A DNA stretch of 64,000 nt from Actinomadura atramentaria DSM 43919 (GTDB lineage: Bacteria > Actinomycetota > Actinomycetes > Streptosporangiales > Streptosporangiaceae): positions 62,001 through 126,000 of the forward strand of contig NZ_KB907213.1 in the NCBI RefSeq assembly GCF_000381885.1, read 5' to 3'. Of this stretch, positions 1-9,729 are shown in pieces. The position numbers and the translations under genes are program-made. The notes below the pieces were generated by a model, which was given only the letters and a program-made list of their open reading frames with translations, did not search any database and was not told where the DNA came from. Within the stretch, counting starts at the first letter, position 1, and each line of letters opens with the position of its first letter.

Positions 1-41
1 AGCGATTTCGTAGCCGCGAGTGCGTGGGCGGGAGCGTGGGG

Positions 42-512
42 TTATTTGGTGCGGGGGGCCAGGTGGGAGATGCGTTGGTGGGAGAGGCGTAGGGCCGCTC
101 CGGCGTCGCGGGTCGTCCAGCCTTGGGCGGTCAGGAGGCGGGCGGCGTGGGTGACGGCCTCGCGTTCGAGGCGTTCGGCCTCGGCGCGGGCCACCCGGGT
201 GTCGACGACGGCGTGGAGCGCGGCGGTGGCGTCCGGGTCGGCGGGGGCGAGGTCGATGCCGACCGCCTGGTCCACGGTGCCCAGCGCGTCGACCACGGCG
301 CGGTGCGCGGTGCGGTGGAGCTCGTCCCACGTCGACGCCCGCACCAGGACCGGGTGGCCGGTGGGGACGTCGTGGACGGTGGCGGTCCAGGCCCGGCCGC
401 TCCGGGTCGCGGTCGCCCTGTACGTCGTGAACTCGATGTCGGCGAACTCGTCGGGGTCCGCGCCGGGCTCCGGCTCGGGCTCGTCGAAGACCTTCTCGAA
501 GTGCTGCGTCAC
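42..512 (-). CDS. Hypothetical protein with C-terminal HTH-like segment
   Basis: 156-aa protein of unknown function. The N-terminus (about residues 1-25) is acidic and proline-rich. Residues 28-90 read like a small alpha/beta domain (ATRSGRAWTATVHDVP) loosely recalling HicB-type or DUF1902 antitoxin folds. Residues 120-156 (AARLLTAQGWTTRDAGAALRLSHQRISHL) have the spacing of a helix-turn-helix in which WTTRDAGAALRLSHQRISHL would be the HTH core. This suggests a small DNA-binding or antitoxin-like protein, but no toxin partner lies next to it. ATG start and TAA stop are both in the window. No operon partner: the next minus-strand gene lies over 200 bp upstream. The functional assignment is inference. 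Confidence 0.75.
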   Translation of the reverse strand: MTQHFEKVFDEPEPEPGADPDEFADIEFTTYRATATRSGRAWTATVHDVPTGHPVLVRASTWDELHRTAHRAVVDALGTVDQAVGIDLAPADPDATAALHAVVDTRVARAEAERLEREAVTHAARLLTAQGWTTRDAGAALRLSHQRISHLAPRTK

Positions 513-735
513 ACGGGCAAGCTAGTTCGAGCGGACGGTTCTTGCCTAGCTGCCTTGCTGCGTAGCTGCCTAGCTGGACCGGGTGGGCGGTCGAGCCGGT
601 TGCGCGGCGGTGCCGATCGGCCCGCGCGCGTGGACGCCGGTTCGGCGGACGCTGGGCGTGAGCTGTCGCGTGGTCCGGCCGGGGGAGCTGTCGCGTGGCC
701 TGGCCGGGGACGAGCCGGTTGCGGGGTGCGGACGG

Positions 736-924
736 CTAGAGGTTGAGGGTGTTCGTGCGGGCGGCGGTGAGTAGGGCGGCGAAGGCGGGGGTGGGGAGGG
801 TCAGGGCTCCGGCTTCGCGGTTGGCGGTATCGCGGATGAAGACTGTGGTGTTCGTTGAGGCTGCTTCGACGCAGTTGCCGTGTTGGCCGCCAGAGTGGGT
901 TGATTTGCGCCAGTTGGTTGGCAT
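736..924 (-). CDS. DUF397 domain protein (second copy)
   Basis: 62-aa DUF397 protein. The family hallmarks are visible: NWRKSTHSGGQHGNCVEAA near the N-terminus, FIRDTAN in the middle (usually VRDSKD in the family) and a C-terminal AFAALLTAARTNTLNL helix. DUF397 proteins in actinomycetes nearly always pair with an HTH/DUF5753 (Scr1-type) regulator; here the regulator lies at 1210-2028. This copy closely resembles its neighbour at 1013-1213, including a near-identical C-terminus, so the two arose by local duplication. It sits behind a hairpin (977-1004), so it may be less transcribed or have its own promoter. The molecular role of DUF397 is poorly defined; a toxin-antitoxin-like or developmental role is only proposed. 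Confidence 0.9.
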   Translation of the reverse strand: MPTNWRKSTHSGGQHGNCVEAASTNTTVFIRDTANREAGALTLPTPAFAALLTAARTNTLNL

Positions 925-976
925 GGGGGCTCCCCTCGGGGTGGGTCGGTGTCGGGGTGCCCGAGCGGCGGGGTGG

Positions 977-1004
977 CGAAACCCCCGCCGTGGCGGGGGT
1001 TTCG
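977..1004 (-). terminator. Perfect hairpin between the two DUF397 genes
   Basis: A 13-bp perfect stem (CGAAACCCCCGCC / GGCGGGGGTTTCG) with a 2-nt loop lies between the tandem DUF397 genes. It is symmetrical, so it could act in either direction. No long U-tract follows. Probably a terminator or mRNA-stabilising hairpin after the first DUF397 gene. Confidence 0.6.
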
Positions 1005-1012
1005 TTGGGGCC

Positions 1013-1213
1013 TCAGAGGTTGAGGGTGTTCGTGCGGGCGGCGGTGAGCAGGGTGGCGAAGGCGGCCGGGGGAAGGGTGATGGCTCCGGCGGGGCGGTTG
1101 GCGGTGTCGCGGATTGACACCGTGCCGTTCTCCGATCCGGCCTCTACGCAGTTGCCGTGCTCGCCACCCGAGTAGCTCGACTTGCGCCAGTTGCGGGGAT
1201 TGGTCGCGTTCAC
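1013..1213 (-). CDS. DUF397 domain protein (first copy, coupled to regulator)
   Basis: 66-aa DUF397 protein with NWRKSSYSGGEHGNCVEAG, SIRDTANRPAG and a C-terminal AAFATLLTAARTNTLNL. Its ATG overlaps the TGA of the upstream HTH/DUF5753 regulator (1210-2028) by four bases, so the pair is translationally coupled as is typical for this family. The sequence is clearly paralogous to the 736-924 gene. Known of the family: DUF397 proteins pair one-to-one with Scr1-type regulators. The second copy here may be a spare or have its own partner elsewhere in the genome. Biochemical function unknown. Confidence 0.92.
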   Translation of the reverse strand: MNATNPRNWRKSSYSGGEHGNCVEAGSENGTVSIRDTANRPAGAITLPPAAFATLLTAARTNTLNL

Positions 1214-2028
1214 AGGGACTCCTGGATCGTCTTCAGTACGTCACGGCTCTCGGCTGCGGACATCGCCGCCGAGCGGATGAGATCATAGCTTTCCAGCAGG
1301 TCAGCGATGATGGCCTTGTCTTCGATGACGCGGCCAGCCTTGCCGACGCCGTCGTGCCAGGCTGCGAGAGAGCCGTTCTCGCGCGACTCGTAGATGGTGA
1401 AAGAGCATTGCAGCCCGGGATAGGAAAAGTTCGACTGATGCACTAGTTGCACTTGCACGTTCCACTTTTCCATGCGATCGAGGATCAGCTTGATCTGTTG
1501 GCGCGCGATCTCGGGGTGACTGGTCAGGCGGCGGATGACCGTCTCGTCCATGATCGCTTGAAGTTTGGCGGGCGGGTCGCCGTCGAGAACCTCCTGGCGG
1601 CGTGCGCGTTCGTCCGAGACCTCGTCGATGGCCTGCGGCATGAGGCCGTCGCGTACGAGTGCCCGCACGTAGGACGGCGACTGGAGAAGGCCCACGACCG
1701 TCCCATGCGAGAAGGACCGGATCATCGCCGCACCGGATTCGTAGTGCGCGATGGGCCGGGCGCGGACGGGGATGCGGCTGTTGGCGGCGACGGCGTTGTG
1801 CTCGGTGTAGTAGCTCGTGCCGAACAGCAGGTCGAGGATCTGGGCGGTCTTGATGCCGGGCACGCGTTCGCCGTGCTCGTAGCGGCTGACCTGCGACGGG
1901 TCGCAGTGGAGTTTTTGCGCCAGCTCCTCAAGGGTCATGCCCGCTTCGTCCCGATCCTGGCGAATACGGGACCCGTAGAACTGGGCAAATGACCTGTCCG
2001 GCGTCAGCGGCTTCGGGGGTCGGGCCAC
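1210..2028 (-). CDS. HTH transcriptional regulator, DUF5753 (Scr1-type)
   Basis: 272-aa regulator. An XRE-type helix-turn-helix occupies about residues 18-60 (MTLEELAQKLHCDPSQVSRYEHGERVPG), followed by the DUF5753 ligand/effector-like domain to the C-terminus (IRSFSHGTVVGLLQSPSYVRAL, RRQEVLDGDPPAKLQAIMDE, VIEDKAIIADLLESYDLIRSAAM). I chose the GTG at 2028 because a GGAAGAGG Shine-Dalgarno-like sequence precedes it at good spacing and the protein then begins VARPPKPLTPDRSF as relatives do. A longer ORF extends upstream but its extra residues look non-coding. The gene ends inside the start of a DUF397 gene (4-bp overlap). It probably autoregulates and controls the DUF397 partner; that is inference from the family. 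Confidence 0.92.
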   Translation of the reverse strand: MARPPKPLTPDRSFAQFYGSRIRQDRDEAGMTLEELAQKLHCDPSQVSRYEHGERVPGIKTAQILDLLFGTSYYTEHNAVAANSRIPVRARPIAHYESGAAMIRSFSHGTVVGLLQSPSYVRALVRDGLMPQAIDEVSDERARRQEVLDGDPPAKLQAIMDETVIRRLTSHPEIARQQIKLILDRMEKWNVQVQLVHQSNFSYPGLQCSFTIYESRENGSLAAWHDGVGKAGRVIEDKAIIADLLESYDLIRSAAMSAAESRDVLKTIQESL

Positions 2029-2151
2029 GGTTCTTGCCTCTTCCGGGTCGACAGGCTGGAGGGCTTCGCTGCGGAGGGTACATCGGCCACGCTTGTCGGT
2101 GACGGATCTCGCGCAGAAAGGCGGAGATCGGAAGCGAAGGCGAGCGCTCAG

Positions 2152-2523
2152 GTGAAATCGACCCCGCACGGCCCCGAACCCCGGCGATCTTCCACGGCGG
2201 ATCACGGCGGCACTGAGAATCTCAAACTCGAAGGGCTCAGGAATGCCCGCGTCCGCGTCGCGCTGAACCGGCTCGCGGACGCCCTCGAAGGGCTCGGGGA
2301 CTTCCGGATGAGAATTTCACAACCGTTCGTCGAGGAGCCGCCCACCCTCGTCGTCACCGCCTGGGGCGAAGGGCTCGCCGCGCTGACCGAGGAGATCCGC
2401 GCCCGCGTCGCCGAGGACGGGAAGCTCCGCTACGTCTGGTCCTGGGACGAGGACGTCGCCGGGAACGGGGACGTCGGGCTCGCGGCCGAGTCCGTCGCGC
2501 GCGTCCTCAACCCCCGGATGTGA
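2152..2523 (+). CDS. Hypothetical protein
   Basis: 123-aa hypothetical protein starting at a GTG; an AAGG lies about 12 nt upstream. The first 25 residues (Ser/Arg/Pro-rich) look less protein-like than the rest, so translation could start later. The credible core is LRNARVRVALNRLADALEGLGDFRMRISQPFVEEPPTLVVTAWGE... ending YVWSWDEDVAGNGDVGLAAESVARVLNPRM, which looks like a small alpha/beta domain. Its last codon region ATGTGA overlaps the start of the next gene (GTG at 2520), so both are co-translated. It is divergent from the DUF5753 regulator with about 120 bp between them. No family recognised. Confidence 0.65.
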   Translation: MKSTPHGPEPRRSSTADHGGTENLKLEGLRNARVRVALNRLADALEGLGDFRMRISQPFVEEPPTLVVTAWGEGLAALTEEIRARVAEDGKLRYVWSWDEDVAGNGDVGLAAESVARVLNPRM

Positions 2524-3722
2524 CGGCGATGGGACACGAACTCGCGCGCCGCGCCGAACGCCTCCACCCCGGCTGGGTCGTCGTCTGGGGCGCGTACAGC
2601 CGCGCCTTCACGGCCTGGGCGGCCTGGTCCACCGCACCCCTGAACGTCCAGGCCCCGACCCTGGACACCCTGACCGCCGCGATCCGCACCGCCGAGCACG
2701 CCGCCCGCCCACCCGCCACACCGAGCCCGCCCGCCGTCCCGCACCCGCCCGACCCGCCCGAACCCGGGCCGCGCGCATCCAGCGAGCACCCCACCACGCC
2801 GGGCCTGTCCACGCCGGGTGGTTGCGTGCCGCGCCTGGATGCCCCGGGTGGTGCCGGGTTGCGTGCGGTCGGCGAACAGCCTGCCGCGCCTGGCCGGTCC
2901 GCGCCGGGCGGTCGCGCGCGGCGCCCGGATTCCCCGGGCGGTCCCGGGCTGCACGTGCCCGGCGAGTTCCCCGCCGCGCCGAGCCTGTCCGCGTCGGGCG
3001 GTTGCGCGCGGCGCCCGGATGTCCCGGGTGGTGCTGGGCTGCGTGCGTCCGGCGAGCAGGCCGCCGCGCCGGGCGCGGATGGAGAAGAGAACGACCCCCG
3101 GACTCCGCGACGCGCGGTCACCGGTGTCCGGGGGTTCTCGTCGGCGGAGACCGAGCCGCCGACGAACGGACGTCGCGGCCCCGTCCGCCCCGACCCCCGG
3201 GCGTCCGCGTCCACGGTGACCCCCACCGTGCGGCGCGCGTCCACGGGGCCGCGACCCGGCCGTCCCGCCGCGCGCCGGGACTTCCCGCCGGAGCACCTGG
3301 CGATGATGTACCGGCCCGCCCGCCGCGTCCGGCTCGCACTGAGCGCCGCCGCGAACGCCCCGGCCACCCCGCCGCACCCCGGCCCGCCCGCGCACCTCCC
3401 GACCACCACCCCCGCCCCGCGCCCCGCTTCCCCCGCCGGACGCCCGGTCGCCCGGCCGGACGCCCCACCGGTCGGCCGCTCGCCCGCCGGGCTGGAAACC
3501 CCGCTGGCCGACGACCGTGGGGACGTGCGGCCGACTTCCCCGAGTGCGCCGCCGAGCCCAGTGCGGGCGGCGTCGCCCACCGGACGCCGGGACGCGGCAT
3601 CGCCGCCTCCCGGCAGCCCCACCACCGCGCCCCGGAGGGGAGCGCGCGGGCCCGGCCGCCGCCGCCGCCCGCGCGGACGGGCGGCGCACTGGTGGTGGCC
3701 GCTCGGGGCCCGTTCCGCCTGA
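2520..3722 (+). CDS. Proline-rich protein with short conserved N-terminal domain and 30-residue repeats
   Basis: 400 aa from the overlapping GTG (397 from the ATG at 2529). Residues 4-65 (GHELARRAERLHPGWVVVWGAYSRAFTAWAAW...) form a small conserved-looking domain of the type seen in many Streptosporangiales proteins of unknown role. The rest is low-complexity Pro/Ala/Arg/Gly. It contains three tandem 30-residue repeats (about residues 97-187, DNA 2805-3075) of the form PGxSAPGGxARRPDxPGGxGLxxxGExxAA. The C-terminus is Arg-rich and ends AAHWWWPLGARSA. It overlaps the previous gene, so they form a two-gene operon. The third codon positions remain GC-rich throughout, supporting coding, but the long disordered tail could be truncated in vivo. 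No function can be proposed. Confidence 0.6.
   Translation: MTAMGHELARRAERLHPGWVVVWGAYSRAFTAWAAWSTAPLNVQAPTLDTLTAAIRTAEHAARPPATPSPPAVPHPPDPPEPGPRASSEHPTTPGLSTPGGCVPRLDAPGGAGLRAVGEQPAAPGRSAPGGRARRPDSPGGPGLHVPGEFPAAPSLSASGGCARRPDVPGGAGLRASGEQAAAPGADGEENDPRTPRRAVTGVRGFSSAETEPPTNGRRGPVRPDPRASASTVTPTVRRASTGPRPGRPAARRDFPPEHLAMMYRPARRVRLALSAAANAPATPPHPGPPAHLPTTTPAPRPASPAGRPVARPDAPPVGRSPAGLETPLADDRGDVRPTSPSAPPSPVRAASPTGRRDAASPPPGSPTTAPRRGARGPGRRRRPRGRAAHWWWPLGARSA
2805..3075 (+). repeat. Three 90-bp tandem repeats inside a coding region
   Basis: Three imperfect copies of a 90-bp unit, beginning near 2805, 2889 and 2979, encode 30-residue repeats in the proline-rich protein. The period is a multiple of three, so copy-number change would keep the frame. 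Such repeats often vary between strains. Confidence 0.8.
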
Positions 3723-3741
3723 CCACGGAACGGGCCCCGAG
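3702..3741. terminator. Bidirectional terminator hairpin
   Basis: A perfect 16-bp inverted repeat (CTCGGGGCCCGTTCCG / CGGAACGGGCCCCGAG) with an 8-nt loop. It overlaps the stop codon of the plus-strand proline-rich gene and lies just beyond the stop of the minus-strand membrane protein gene. Its position between convergent genes fits a shared terminator. Confidence 0.8.
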
Positions 3742-3747
3742 CCCAGC

Positions 3748-3945
3748 TCAATCCAGCGCGACGCTGATCATGTACCACCCGAGCGCGCCCCAGATCGCGG
3801 CCAGCACCATCTTCATCAACCAGGGCTGCCACATGTCGCCGAACCCGTCCTTGATCGTGACGGCCGTGTAGTAGAACACGCCGACGACGGCGAGGCCCAG
3901 CCAAATGATTCCGATAACCAAGAAAACGATCACGGCGGAATCCAA
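3748..3945 (-). CDS. Small two-helix membrane protein
   Basis: 65-aa hydrophobic protein with two predicted membrane segments: about residues 4-27 (AVIVFLVIGIIWLGLAVVGVFYY) and 43-62 (MKMVLAAIWGALGWYMISVA). A short polar loop TIKDGFGDMWQPW lies between. The base composition at codon position three is less extreme than in its surroundings but consistent with coding. There are no catalytic motifs; it resembles many small actinobacterial integral membrane proteins of unknown role. It converges on the proline-rich gene and shares the 3702-3741 hairpin as terminator. Upstream is the long C-rich non-coding stretch. Confidence 0.75.
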   Translation of the reverse strand: MDSAVIVFLVIGIIWLGLAVVGVFYYTAVTIKDGFGDMWQPWLMKMVLAAIWGALGWYMISVALD

Positions 3946-4749
3946 TCAGACGATTCTCGCAGGCCGCACGGCCGGAAAAGGCCCCTGCCGGACGTGAACC
4001 CGGCGAGTTGTTCGAGCGTCTGACCAGCACTCCCGCACCCGCCGAAATCAGAACCAGGCGCCCGCGTTCAAATTCTCGCCTCGGCGGCGGCCTTTTCGGC
4101 AACCGCACGCGCGGCCGCCGCCGTACGCACCACCCCTCGCCCCCGGCCCGCGCACACCCACCCACCGCGCGCCGCACCCGGACGTCCCAAACCGCCCGCG
4201 CCTGAACCGCCCCGCACCTGAACCGCCCCGTGTCTCCCCGCACCGCGCCGCCCCCGCACCGAGCCGCCCCCGGGCGCCGAGCTGCCCTACGCCGCCCCGC
4301 CCCGCCCCGCCCCGCGCCGCCCCGCCCCGCGCCGCCCCGCCCCGCGCTGCCCCGCCCTGCGCCGCCCCGCGCCTGAACCGCCCTGCGCTGCCCCCGCCGC
4401 ACTGCGTGTACTGCGCCCGCCCCACGCGGCCCCGCGCCGCGCCGGACGGCCCGCGCTGCCCCGCGCGGCGCCTGCCCCGCGCCGCCCCGCGCCTGAACCT
4501 GCGCTGCCCCCGCCGCACTGCGCGTACTGCGCCCGCCCCACGCGGCCCCGCGCCGCGCCGGACGGCCCGCGCTGCCCCGCGCGGCGCCTGCCCCGCGCCG
4601 CCCGTGCGTCGCCCCCGCGTCGCCCCGCGTCGGGCCGCGCTGCCCCGCGCCGCCCGTGCGCCGCCCCCGCGCCGCCCCCGCGCCGCCCCGCGTCGGGCCG
4701 TGTCGCTGACTCGTACTCACTCGGCCGGTTCCGGAGCCCCGGAACAGCG
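3946..4749. other. C-rich low-complexity intergenic region
   Basis: About 800 bases without a convincing gene. From about 4120 to 4700 the plus strand is dominated by CCCCGCGCCGC-type tracts with few T or A. Open frames across it encode only Arg/Gly/Ala or Pro/Arg runs without domain structure, typical of shadow ORFs. A 116-bp tandem duplication is embedded (4383-4604). It lies downstream of clpB and upstream of the small membrane protein gene. Confidence 0.8.
4383..4604. repeat. 116-bp tandem duplication
   Basis: Two direct copies, 4383-4498 and 4499-about 4604, have a period of 116 bp. Over about 105 bases I see one substitution (TGTGTACT versus TGCGTACT context near 4407/4523). The near identity suggests a recent event or ongoing slippage in a GC-extreme tract. 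Confidence 0.85.
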
Positions 4750-4782
4750 CTGCGCCCGGAGCCGCAGGGGCTCCGGGCGCAG
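4750..4782 (-). terminator. clpB terminator hairpin
   Basis: Perfect 14-bp stem (CTGCGCCCGGAGCC / GGCTCCGGGCGCAG) with a 5-nt loop, 10 bases beyond the clpB stop codon. It likely ends the dnaK-grpE-dnaJ-hspR-clpB transcript. No U-tract, as usual in high-GC actinomycetes. Confidence 0.85.
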
Positions 4783-4792
4783 TGGTGGTTGG

Positions 4793-7390
<2,598 letters not shown>

Positions 7391-7408
7391 TGCCAGAAAC
7401 TCCCCGTC

Positions 7409-7861
7409 CTACTCTCGGCCCCGCTCGTGCCACAGCACGACGTGCGTGCGGTGGATCGGCACCAGATCGCCCCCCGGCGCGCCCGCCGGCTCGCCGCGCC
7501 GCAACTGCTGCGCCAGCCGCGCCGCCACCGACCGCGTCGACTCCAGCTCGCCCGCGAGCTGGCTCGCCGACGCGCGCAGCCGCTCCAGCTCGTCGCGCAG
7601 CGCCGCGTTCTCCCGCTGCAACTCCAGGATGTGCTTGATCCCGGCGAGGTTGATGCCCTCCTCCTGGGACAGCCGCTGGATCTCCCGCAGCATCACGATG
7701 TCGCGCATCGAGTACCGGCGGCCCCGGCCCGACGTGCGGCCCGGCGACACCAGCCCCATCCGGTCGTACGTGCGGAGCGTCTGCGGATGCAGCCCGGACA
7801 GCTCCGCCGCCACGGAGATCACGTACACGGGCGTGTCGTCCCCGAACGCGTCCCTGCTCAC
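7409..7861 (-). CDS. hspR: Heat-shock repressor HspR (MerR family)
   Basis: 150-aa MerR-type repressor that binds HAIR operators and uses DnaK as co-repressor in actinomycetes. The winged HTH is at residues 10-80 ([31 protein letters not shown], then [16 protein letters not shown]). A coiled coil follows ([29 protein letters not shown]), then the tail [18 protein letters not shown]. The start is a GTG preceded by GGAGGTGA. It lies between dnaJ (34 bp upstream) and clpB (18 bp downstream). A matching HAIR site lies upstream of dnaK (11724-11746), giving classic negative feedback: free DnaK binds HspR, and unfolded protein titrates DnaK away. Confidence 0.96.
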   Translation of the reverse strand: MSRDAFGDDTPVYVISVAAELSGLHPQTLRTYDRMGLVSPGRTSGRGRRYSMRDIVMLREIQRLSQEEGINLAGIKHILELQRENAALRDELERLRASASQLAGELESTRSVAARLAQQLRRGEPAGAPGGDLVPIHRTHVVLWHERGRE

Positions 7862-7895
7862 CGAGTCACCTCCACCTCTCCGCAGTCCCCGCGGG

Positions 7896-9047
7896 TCAGC
7901 TCTCGCGCGCCCGCGCGGCCAGCTCGCCGCGCAGTTCCTCGCCGTCGCCCGCCGCCAGCAGCCGCTCCAGCTCCTCGCGCGTCGACTCGTCCACCTTCGA
8001 CGGGACGTGGACCTCCACCGTCACCAGCAGGTCGCCCCTCGTCCCGTCGCGGCGCGGCGCGCCCCGGCCGCGGACGCGCAGGGTCCGGCCGTTCGGCGTG
8101 CCCTCCGGCAGCTTCATCGTCACCGGCTGGCCCTGGAACGTCGGGACGGCGATCTGCGCGCCGAGCACCGCCTCCGGGTACGTCACCGGGACCGTCACCG
8201 TCAGGTTGTCGCCGGACCGGCCGAACACCGGATGCGGCATCACCTTGATGTTGATGTTCAGATCGCCCGCCGGGCCGCCGTTCTCGCCCGGCGCGCCCTT
8301 GCCCTTCAACCGCAGGTGCTGGCCGTCCGCGACGCCCGCCGGGATGCGCGCCTGCACCGTGCGGGTGCCCGTCGCCCGGCCGCTGCCGTGGCACGTCGGG
8401 CACGGGTCGTCCACGACCAGGCCGCGGCCGTGGCACTCGTGGCACGGCTCCTGCACCCCGAAACCGCCGAGGTCGCGGGTCTCCTGGCCGGTGCCCTCGC
8501 AGTTCGGGCAGACGCGCGGGACCGTGCCCGTCTTCGCGCCGGTGCCCCGGCACGTCGGGCAGGCCGCCTCGCTCGTCAGCTTGATCGGGACCGTCACGCC
8601 GTTCATCGCGCGGGCGAACGTCAGCGTCACGTCCGTCTCCACGTCCGCGCCGCGCCGCGCCCGCCGCGCGCCCGCCGTGCGGGTGCCGCCGCGGTTGAAC
8701 AGGCCGCCGAACAGGTCGCCGAACCGGTCGCCCGCGCCGCCGCCGCCCTGCTGGCCGAACAGGTCCCCGAAGTCGAAGCCGAACCCGCCCTGCTGGCCGC
8801 CGCGCATCCCGCCCGGCATCGCCCGCACCGCGTCGTACTCCTTGCGGCGCTTCTCGTCGGACAGGACGTCGTACGCCTCGGAGACCTCCTTGAACTTCTC
8901 CTCGGCGTCCGAGTCGTTGCGGTTCGCGTCCGGGTGGTACTGGCGGGCCAGCTTGCGGTACGCCTTCTTGATCTCGTCCTGGGAGGCCGTCTTCGCGACA
9001 CCGAGGACCTTGTAGTAGTCCTTCTCCAGATAGTCCTTGGTGCTCAC
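7896..9047 (-). CDS. dnaJ: Chaperone DnaJ (type I, zinc-binding)
   Basis: 383-aa co-chaperone that stimulates DnaK ATPase and delivers substrates. J domain at residues 8-75 ([36 protein letters not shown]) with the HPD motif, then a Gly/Phe-rich linker ([18 protein letters not shown]). Four CxxCxGxG-type zinc repeats follow ([34 protein letters not shown]), then the substrate-binding C-terminal domains. Encoded between grpE and hspR, as dnaJ1 is in mycobacteria and streptomycetes. A stable hairpin (9091-9120) sits in the 79-bp gap after grpE. Confidence 0.97.
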   Translation of the reverse strand: MSTKDYLEKDYYKVLGVAKTASQDEIKKAYRKLARQYHPDANRNDSDAEEKFKEVSEAYDVLSDEKRRKEYDAVRAMPGGMRGGQQGGFGFDFGDLFGQQGGGGAGDRFGDLFGGLFNRGGTRTAGARRARRGADVETDVTLTFARAMNGVTVPIKLTSEAACPTCRGTGAKTGTVPRVCPNCEGTGQETRDLGGFGVQEPCHECHGRGLVVDDPCPTCHGSGRATGTRTVQARIPAGVADGQHLRLKGKGAPGENGGPAGDLNINIKVMPHPVFGRSGDNLTVTVPVTYPEAVLGAQIAVPTFQGQPVTMKLPEGTPNGRTLRVRGRGAPRRDGTRGDLLVTVEVHVPSKVDESTREELERLLAAGDGEELRGELAARARES

Positions 9048-9090
9048 GCCGCTCCGCTCTCCGCTCTCGTCACCGCAGGTCCGCCGGCCG

Positions 9091-9120
9091 CCCGGGCGGC
9101 CCCGCGTGGGACCGCCCGGG
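9091..9120 (-). other. Intra-operon hairpin between grpE and dnaJ
   Basis: CCCGGGCGG-c-CCC-gcgt-GGG-a-CCGCCCGGG forms a strong imperfect stem in the grpE-dnaJ gap. It could be a partial terminator or processing signal that lowers expression of the distal genes relative to dnaK-grpE. Role inferred from position only. Confidence 0.5.
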
Positions 9121-9126
9121 GGCCCG

Positions 9127-9729
9127 TCACTCGTCGTCCCCGGACTCGGCCGGGGCGTCCTCCGGCTCCACGACCGCGACCCGCGCGGGCCGCAGGACGC
9201 GGTCGCCGATCCGGTACCCCGGTTCGAGGACCGTCTGCACGCTCGTCTCCGTCACGTCCGCCGAGTACGAGTGCAGCAGCGCCTCGTGGACGTTCGGGTC
9301 GAACGGCTCGCCCGGCTCGCCGAACTTCTGCAGGCCGAGCTTGCCGACCGTCGCCTCCAGGCTCTCGCCGACCGACTTGAAGCCGCCGGTCAGCTCGTTG
9401 TGCTGCCGGGCGCGGCCCACGTCGTCCAGGATCGGCAGCAGCTCGGTGAGGACGCTGCCGACCGCGATCTCGCGGAGCGCGCCCTTGTCCCGGTCGACCC
9501 GCTTGCGGTAGTTGGAGTACTCCGCCTGGAGCCGCTGGAGGTCCTGGGTGCGCTCGTCGAGCTGGGCCTGGAGGGCGGCGAGCTTCTCGTCGTCCGCCCC
9601 GCCCTCGGGCTCGGCCCCGGCCTCGGGGGCCGGCGTCGCCGCCGGCTCCCGGACCTGCCCCGTCTCCGGGTCGATGCGCCGCCTGTCGCGGATCACCGGG
9701 CCGCCCGGCTCCTCGCCCCGGTCGGTCAC
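9127..9729 (-). CDS. grpE: Nucleotide exchange factor GrpE
   Basis: 200-aa GrpE, which opens the DnaK nucleotide pocket. Acidic disordered N-terminus, long helical coiled coil ([19 protein letters not shown]... [16 protein letters not shown]), then the beta-wing head with [20 protein letters not shown] and ending [19 protein letters not shown]. The start is the GTG at 9729, overlapping the dnaK stop by four bases (GTGA), so translation is coupled to dnaK. A much longer ORF in the same frame runs antisense-like across dnaK's other frame and is not real upstream of this point. Confidence 0.96.
   Translation of the reverse strand: MTDRGEEPGGPVIRDRRRIDPETGQVREPAATPAPEAGAEPEGGADDEKLAALQAQLDERTQDLQRLQAEYSNYRKRVDRDKGALREIAVGSVLTELLPILDDVGRARQHNELTGGFKSVGESLEATVGKLGLQKFGEPGEPFDPNVHEALLHSYSADVTETSVQTVLEPGYRIGDRVLRPARVAVVEPEDAPAESGDDE

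Noticed and set aside
660..709. Two 25-bp direct repeats (GAGCTGTCGCGTGG...)
   Set aside because: Short, imperfect and without a linked function; probably local duplication in intergenic DNA.
4048..4518. Arg/Gly/Ala-rich frames in the C-rich tract
   Set aside because: Composition simply mirrors CCCCGCGCCGC repeats; no start signal or family resemblance.
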